Source of the DNA: Pseudomonadota bacterium | GTDB lineage: Bacteria; Pseudomonadota; Alphaproteobacteria; Rhizobiales; Rhizobiaceae | Assembly: GCA_023451735.1 (NCBI GenBank) | Contig: JAEXYH010000050.1 | Span: forward strand, 17,819 to 81,818 | Length of the DNA: 64,000 bases | Reading direction: 5' to 3' | Shown: positions 61,083 to 64,000 of the stretch, in pieces | How the letters are laid out: each line of letters begins with the position of its first letter | Position numbering within the stretch: position 1 is the stretch's first letter | Position numbers and translations under genes: made by a program | The notes under the pieces: generated by a model | Databases searched by the model: none | Told to the model about the DNA's origin: nothing | What the model saw: the letters and a program-made list of their open reading frames with translations, nothing else

Positions 61083-62151
61083 TCTCGTCCTTCAGAACCT
61101 CACCATCAAATACGGCTCTGTCACCGCCGTCGACAACCTTAATATCCATGTTGCATCGGGCGAATTCCTGACGCTGCTCGGGCCTTCCGGCTGTGGCAAG
61201 TCGACCTCGCTGTTCGCGGTCGCCGGTCTCAACCACGCGACATCGGGCACGATCCGCGTCGGCGACCGGGTGCTGTTCGATGGCAACCCGAACAACACAG
61301 TCCCGCCGGAAAAGCGGAATATCGGTCTAGTATTCCAGTCCTATGCGCTCTGGCCGCACAAGACGGTGGCGGAAAACCTCGCATTTCCGCTCACACTTCG
61401 CAAAATCGGCAGAGCGGAACGCGACGAGCGGATCAAGGAAGCGCTGGGTCTCGTGGAGATGCTGCCCTATGCGGATCGCTACCCGTTCGAACTGTCCGGT
61501 GGCCAGCAGCAGCGTGTCGCACTCGCCCGCGCGCTTGTCTATCGACCGCCGCTTCTGCTGCTCGACGAGCCGCTGTCGAACCTCGACGCGAAACTGCGCG
61601 AACGTGCCCGCGTCTGGCTGCGCGAGTTGCAAGAACGGCTGAACGTCACTACCATCTACGTCACCCACGACCAGGCCGAAGCGCTTGCCGTTTCCGACCG
61701 TATCGCCGTCATGAGCATGGGCCGCATGCGCCAGCTCGGCACGCCGCGCGAGATCTATGAGCGCCCAGCCGACAGCTTCGTCGCCGACTTCATCGGCTCG
61801 TCCAACTTCTTCGACGGCACGATGGTGGAGAGCGGTACTGACAAAGCCCGTATCCGTTTGGCGGACGGCAGCGAAATCGTCACTCCGCCCGGTCCTGCCG
61901 GCAAGGACAGTTCGGTCGTCGTCGCCATTCGCCCGGAAAAAATTGAGCTCTCCAGCTCGACCGGCCCGAACACGATGCGGGTTTCGATCGATCAGCGGAC
62001 CTATCTCGGTTCTGTCTGGCAATATGCCGTGCGCTCGGGCTCGATCGAGTTCCGTATCCAGACTCCAGCGGAGCTGAAGGAGGATTCGATCCTCGTCCAT
62101 ATTCCTCAGGAACATTGCGCTGTCTTCCCCGACAAGCCTGGCGCGAATTGA
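61075..62151 (+). CDS. ABC transporter ATP-binding protein, ferric/polyamine type
   Basis: A 358-residue ATPase. Walker A is GPSGCGKST, the Q-loop VFQSYALWPHKT, the signature ELSGGQQQRVALARA, Walker B LLLLDEPLSNLDA and a C-terminal TOBE region (VVAIRPEKIEL). The ATG at 61075, preceded by GGGAG, overlaps the permease stop; the open frame reaching back to 60967 is not needed. The CoA transferase follows after eight bases. Confidence 0.9.
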   Translation: MADLVLQNLTIKYGSVTAVDNLNIHVASGEFLTLLGPSGCGKSTSLFAVAGLNHATSGTIRVGDRVLFDGNPNNTVPPEKRNIGLVFQSYALWPHKTVAENLAFPLTLRKIGRAERDERIKEALGLVEMLPYADRYPFELSGGQQQRVALARALVYRPPLLLLDEPLSNLDAKLRERARVWLRELQERLNVTTIYVTHDQAEALAVSDRIAVMSMGRMRQLGTPREIYERPADSFVADFIGSSNFFDGTMVESGTDKARIRLADGSEIVTPPGPAGKDSSVVVAIRPEKIELSSSTGPNTMRVSIDQRTYLGSVWQYAVRSGSIEFRIQTPAELKEDSILVHIPQEHCAVFPDKPGAN

Positions 62152-62159
62152 GGTTCTAG

Positions 62160-63365
62160 ATGGCAGAGGACAAGAAAACCGTTCGCTTCCAAGCCGACAG
62201 GCAGGGGCCACTGCACGGGATCCGTGTCGTCGACCTAAGTCGTGTTGTTGCCGGCAACATGCTGTCGCTGCAGCTCGGCGATTTCGGCGCCGATGTCATC
62301 AAGGTGGAGCCGCCGCAAGGCGACGCGCTGCGCGAATGGCGCGATAATGGTCATTCGCTGCACTGGAAGACCTATGGCCGCAACAAGCGTTCGATCGCGC
62401 TCAACCTGCGTCAGCCGAAGGCGCTTGAGGCGCTGAAGAAGCTGCTGGAAACGGCGGATGTCTTCATCGAGAACTTTCGGCCGGGCACACTCGAAGAAAT
62501 GGGACTTTCGCCGGAAAGTCTGCTGGAGCTCAATCCGAAGCTTGTCATCGTGCGTATCTCCGGATTCGGCCAGACCGGGCCTTACGCCAAACTTCCGGGC
62601 TTCGGCACGCTCGTCGAGGCTATGAGCGGTTTTGCCTCGCGCACCGGATTTCCGGATCGCGAACCGGTGCTTCCACCATTAGCGCTCGCGGACATGATCT
62701 CCGGCCTCACCGGTGCCAATGCGGTGATGATGGCGTTGTTTGCGCGGGAGCGCGGGGATGCAGGCGGGCAGGTTATCGACCTGTCGCTGCTCGAGCCGAT
62801 CTTTGCCTCGCTCGGGCCGGAAGCCTCGATCTATCACGTCACCGGCAAGGTCAAGCAGAGGTCCGGTTCCGGCTCCAACACGGTTTCGCCGCGCAACGTT
62901 TATCTCTGCAGCGACGGGAAATATGTGGCGCTTTCCGGATCGACCCAAGTTATCGCAATGCGGATCTTCGACATCGTCGGACGACCCGACATGAAGGATG
63001 ATCCGCGCTTTGCCACCAACGTCGAGCGCGTCAGGCATCGCGAGTTGGTGGATGCCGCACTCGGTGCATGGTTCGTTACCCGCACTCGTGATGATGCCCT
63101 GGCGGTGATGCGTGCCGCCGGTGCGACGGTCGGCCCCGTCTATGATATCGCCGACATCAGCACCGACCGGCATTTCGCTGAGCGTGAGATCGTCGTCGAC
63201 GTGGAGGACGCCGATCTCGGCAGCATTCCGCAGCACAATATCTTTCCGCGCTTTTCAGCGACGCCCGGCGTCTTCCGCCATCCGGCTCCGGGTGTCGGGG
63301 AGCAGACCGAAGCGATCCTTGCCGAAATCGGCATGAATCCTGACGAGCTGGAGGGGAAGGAATGA
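62160..63365 (+). CDS. CaiB/BaiF family CoA transferase
   Basis: A 401-residue class III CoA transferase. GPLHGIRVVDLSRVVAGNMLSLQLGDFGADVIKVEPPQGD is the classic start, the catalytic aspartate is in PLALADMISGLTGANAVMMAL, and DVFIENFRPGTLEEMGL and GFGQTGPYAKLPGFG are conserved. It should transfer CoA from succinyl- or acetyl-CoA to the imported acid. The stop codon overlaps the start of the CitE-type lyase by four bases, so activation and cleavage are coupled. Confidence 0.9.
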   Translation: MAEDKKTVRFQADRQGPLHGIRVVDLSRVVAGNMLSLQLGDFGADVIKVEPPQGDALREWRDNGHSLHWKTYGRNKRSIALNLRQPKALEALKKLLETADVFIENFRPGTLEEMGLSPESLLELNPKLVIVRISGFGQTGPYAKLPGFGTLVEAMSGFASRTGFPDREPVLPPLALADMISGLTGANAVMMALFARERGDAGGQVIDLSLLEPIFASLGPEASIYHVTGKVKQRSGSGSNTVSPRNVYLCSDGKYVALSGSTQVIAMRIFDIVGRPDMKDDPRFATNVERVRHRELVDAALGAWFVTRTRDDALAVMRAAGATVGPVYDIADISTDRHFAEREIVVDVEDADLGSIPQHNIFPRFSATPGVFRHPAPGVGEQTEAILAEIGMNPDELEGKE

Positions 63366-64000
63366 TCTCTTCGCTTCTCTATGTTCCGGGCAACGCTCCC
63401 CGCTTTCTGGAAAAGGCGGGGCAGCGCGGTGCCGATGTCGTCATCGTCGATCTGGAAGATGCCGTACCGGAAACGGCTAAGAGCGAAGCCCGTGATGGGT
63501 TGGCAAAGTGGGTGCCGGAAATCAAACAAAGCGGCAGCCAGGTTTTCGTGCGCATCAACCAGTCCGATCGGCTGATCGAGGATGCCATAGCTGCGACACG
63601 GGCCGGTGCCGATGGACTTTACGTTCCGAAGGTCGATAGCAGGGATATTCTCGTGCGTCTGGCCGAGGACCTCGTCCCGCATGAAAGGGATCGCGCGCCG
63701 ATCGGTTTCGTACCTCTGATCGAGGACATGAAAGGCCTGTTCGAGGTCCGCGCCATCGCTCATGGTCCGCGCGTGTTTGCATTGACATCCGGTGGCGAGG
63801 ATCTTGCGACCGCAATGGGTGCAAAACCGACGCCGGAGGTGCTGCGTTATCCCAAGCTGATGATCCACTATGCAGCGAAGGAAGCGGGCGTGCTGTCCTT
63901 CGGCATGCTGCGTACCACGGTCGATTTTGCCGACAAGGAGGCTCTTCGGGCCGCCGCTCTTGAGGCGCGAGATTTTGGCTTCGACGGCGCGACCTGCATT
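63362..64000 (+). CDS. CitE/HpcH-type CoA-ester lyase, cut by window end
   Basis: The first 213 residues of a HpcH/HpaI aldolase or citrate lyase beta-like protein. SLLYVPGNAPRFLEKAGQRGADVVIVDLEDAVP is the family start, FVRINQ and GLYVPKV follow, and PLIEDMKGLF carries the metal-binding glutamate. Relatives cleave malyl-, methylmalyl- or citramalyl-CoA to an acyl-CoA and glyoxylate or pyruvate. It starts in the ATGA overlap with the CoA transferase. The C-terminal quarter lies beyond the window. Confidence 0.87.
   Translation, partial: MISSLLYVPGNAPRFLEKAGQRGADVVIVDLEDAVPETAKSEARDGLAKWVPEIKQSGSQVFVRINQSDRLIEDAIAATRAGADGLYVPKVDSRDILVRLAEDLVPHERDRAPIGFVPLIEDMKGLFEVRAIAHGPRVFALTSGGEDLATAMGAKPTPEVLRYPKLMIHYAAKEAGVLSFGMLRTTVDFADKEALRAAALEARDFGFDGATCI

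Overview
The window looks like a catabolic and transport-rich stretch of a Rhizobiales alphaproteobacterium, most like Agrobacterium or Rhizobium and probably from a secondary replicon. The clues are the high GC content, the density of ABC uptake operons (seven substrate-import gene sets or fused systems), regulators of many families, and close resemblance of UgpBAEC, LeuCD and Dld to rhizobial forms. No rRNA, tRNA, CRISPR array, replication gene or intact insertion sequence is visible. Species cannot be fixed from this sequence alone.

Layout. 1-5.6 kb: the tail of D-lactate dehydrogenase, a 13-copy 8-bp tandem repeat, then a GAF/PucR-type regulator divergent from an MFS transporter and an M20 amidohydrolase, with two matching inverted repeats between them. 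5.7-11.2 kb: a flavin disulfide reductase, a BacA/SbmA-type ABC exporter overlapping an L,D-transpeptidase, and small unknown proteins. 11.7-22.4 kb: a long leftward operon carrying an AfuABC-type importer, an inositol-monophosphatase-type phosphatase and UgpBAEC, divergent from a LacI regulator with two identical-pattern operators; it reads as an organophosphate uptake unit. 22.6-26.6 kb: an EmrAB-type efflux pair and its divergent LysR regulator.

26.6-43.0 kb is a compact catabolic island. One arm runs leftward (SDR, GntR, LeuC2, LeuD2). AhpD-like protein 1 and a GMC oxidoreductase converge in the middle. A ten-gene rightward arm follows: SDR, UPF0303 protein, NitT/TauT-type ABC importer, isocitrate-lyase/PEP-mutase-type lyase, HyuB, HyuA, a cysteine-less isochorismatase-fold protein and AhpD-like protein 2. 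A CTTG...CAAG motif in both divergent promoter regions suggests that the resident GntR controls the whole island. A hydratase (LeuCD fold) together with a KRCGH lyase recalls the dimethylmaleate hydratase/dimethylmalate lyase pair of anaerobic nicotinate breakdown, while HyuAB suggests ATP-driven opening of a cyclic amide. The substrate is unknown.

43.0-44.5 kb is decayed DNA (Fic, GntR and TetR remnants). 44.5-56.7 kb: a RpiR regulator divergent from an eight-gene, mostly overlapping operon (class III aminotransferase, M81 peptidase, peptide/opine-type ABC importer, carbon-nitrogen hydrolase, AhpD-like protein 3), facing a second M81 paralogue. 57.4-64 kb: an autoregulated IclR operon with a ferric/phospho-organic-type ABC importer, a CaiB/BaiF CoA transferase and a CitE-type lyase cut off by the window end; this fits uptake, CoA activation and cleavage of a hydroxy-dicarboxylate.

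Substrates are inferred from families and neighbours only. The best-supported biological stories are the organophosphate operon with its LacI operators and the GntR-linked heterocycle or amide catabolic island.
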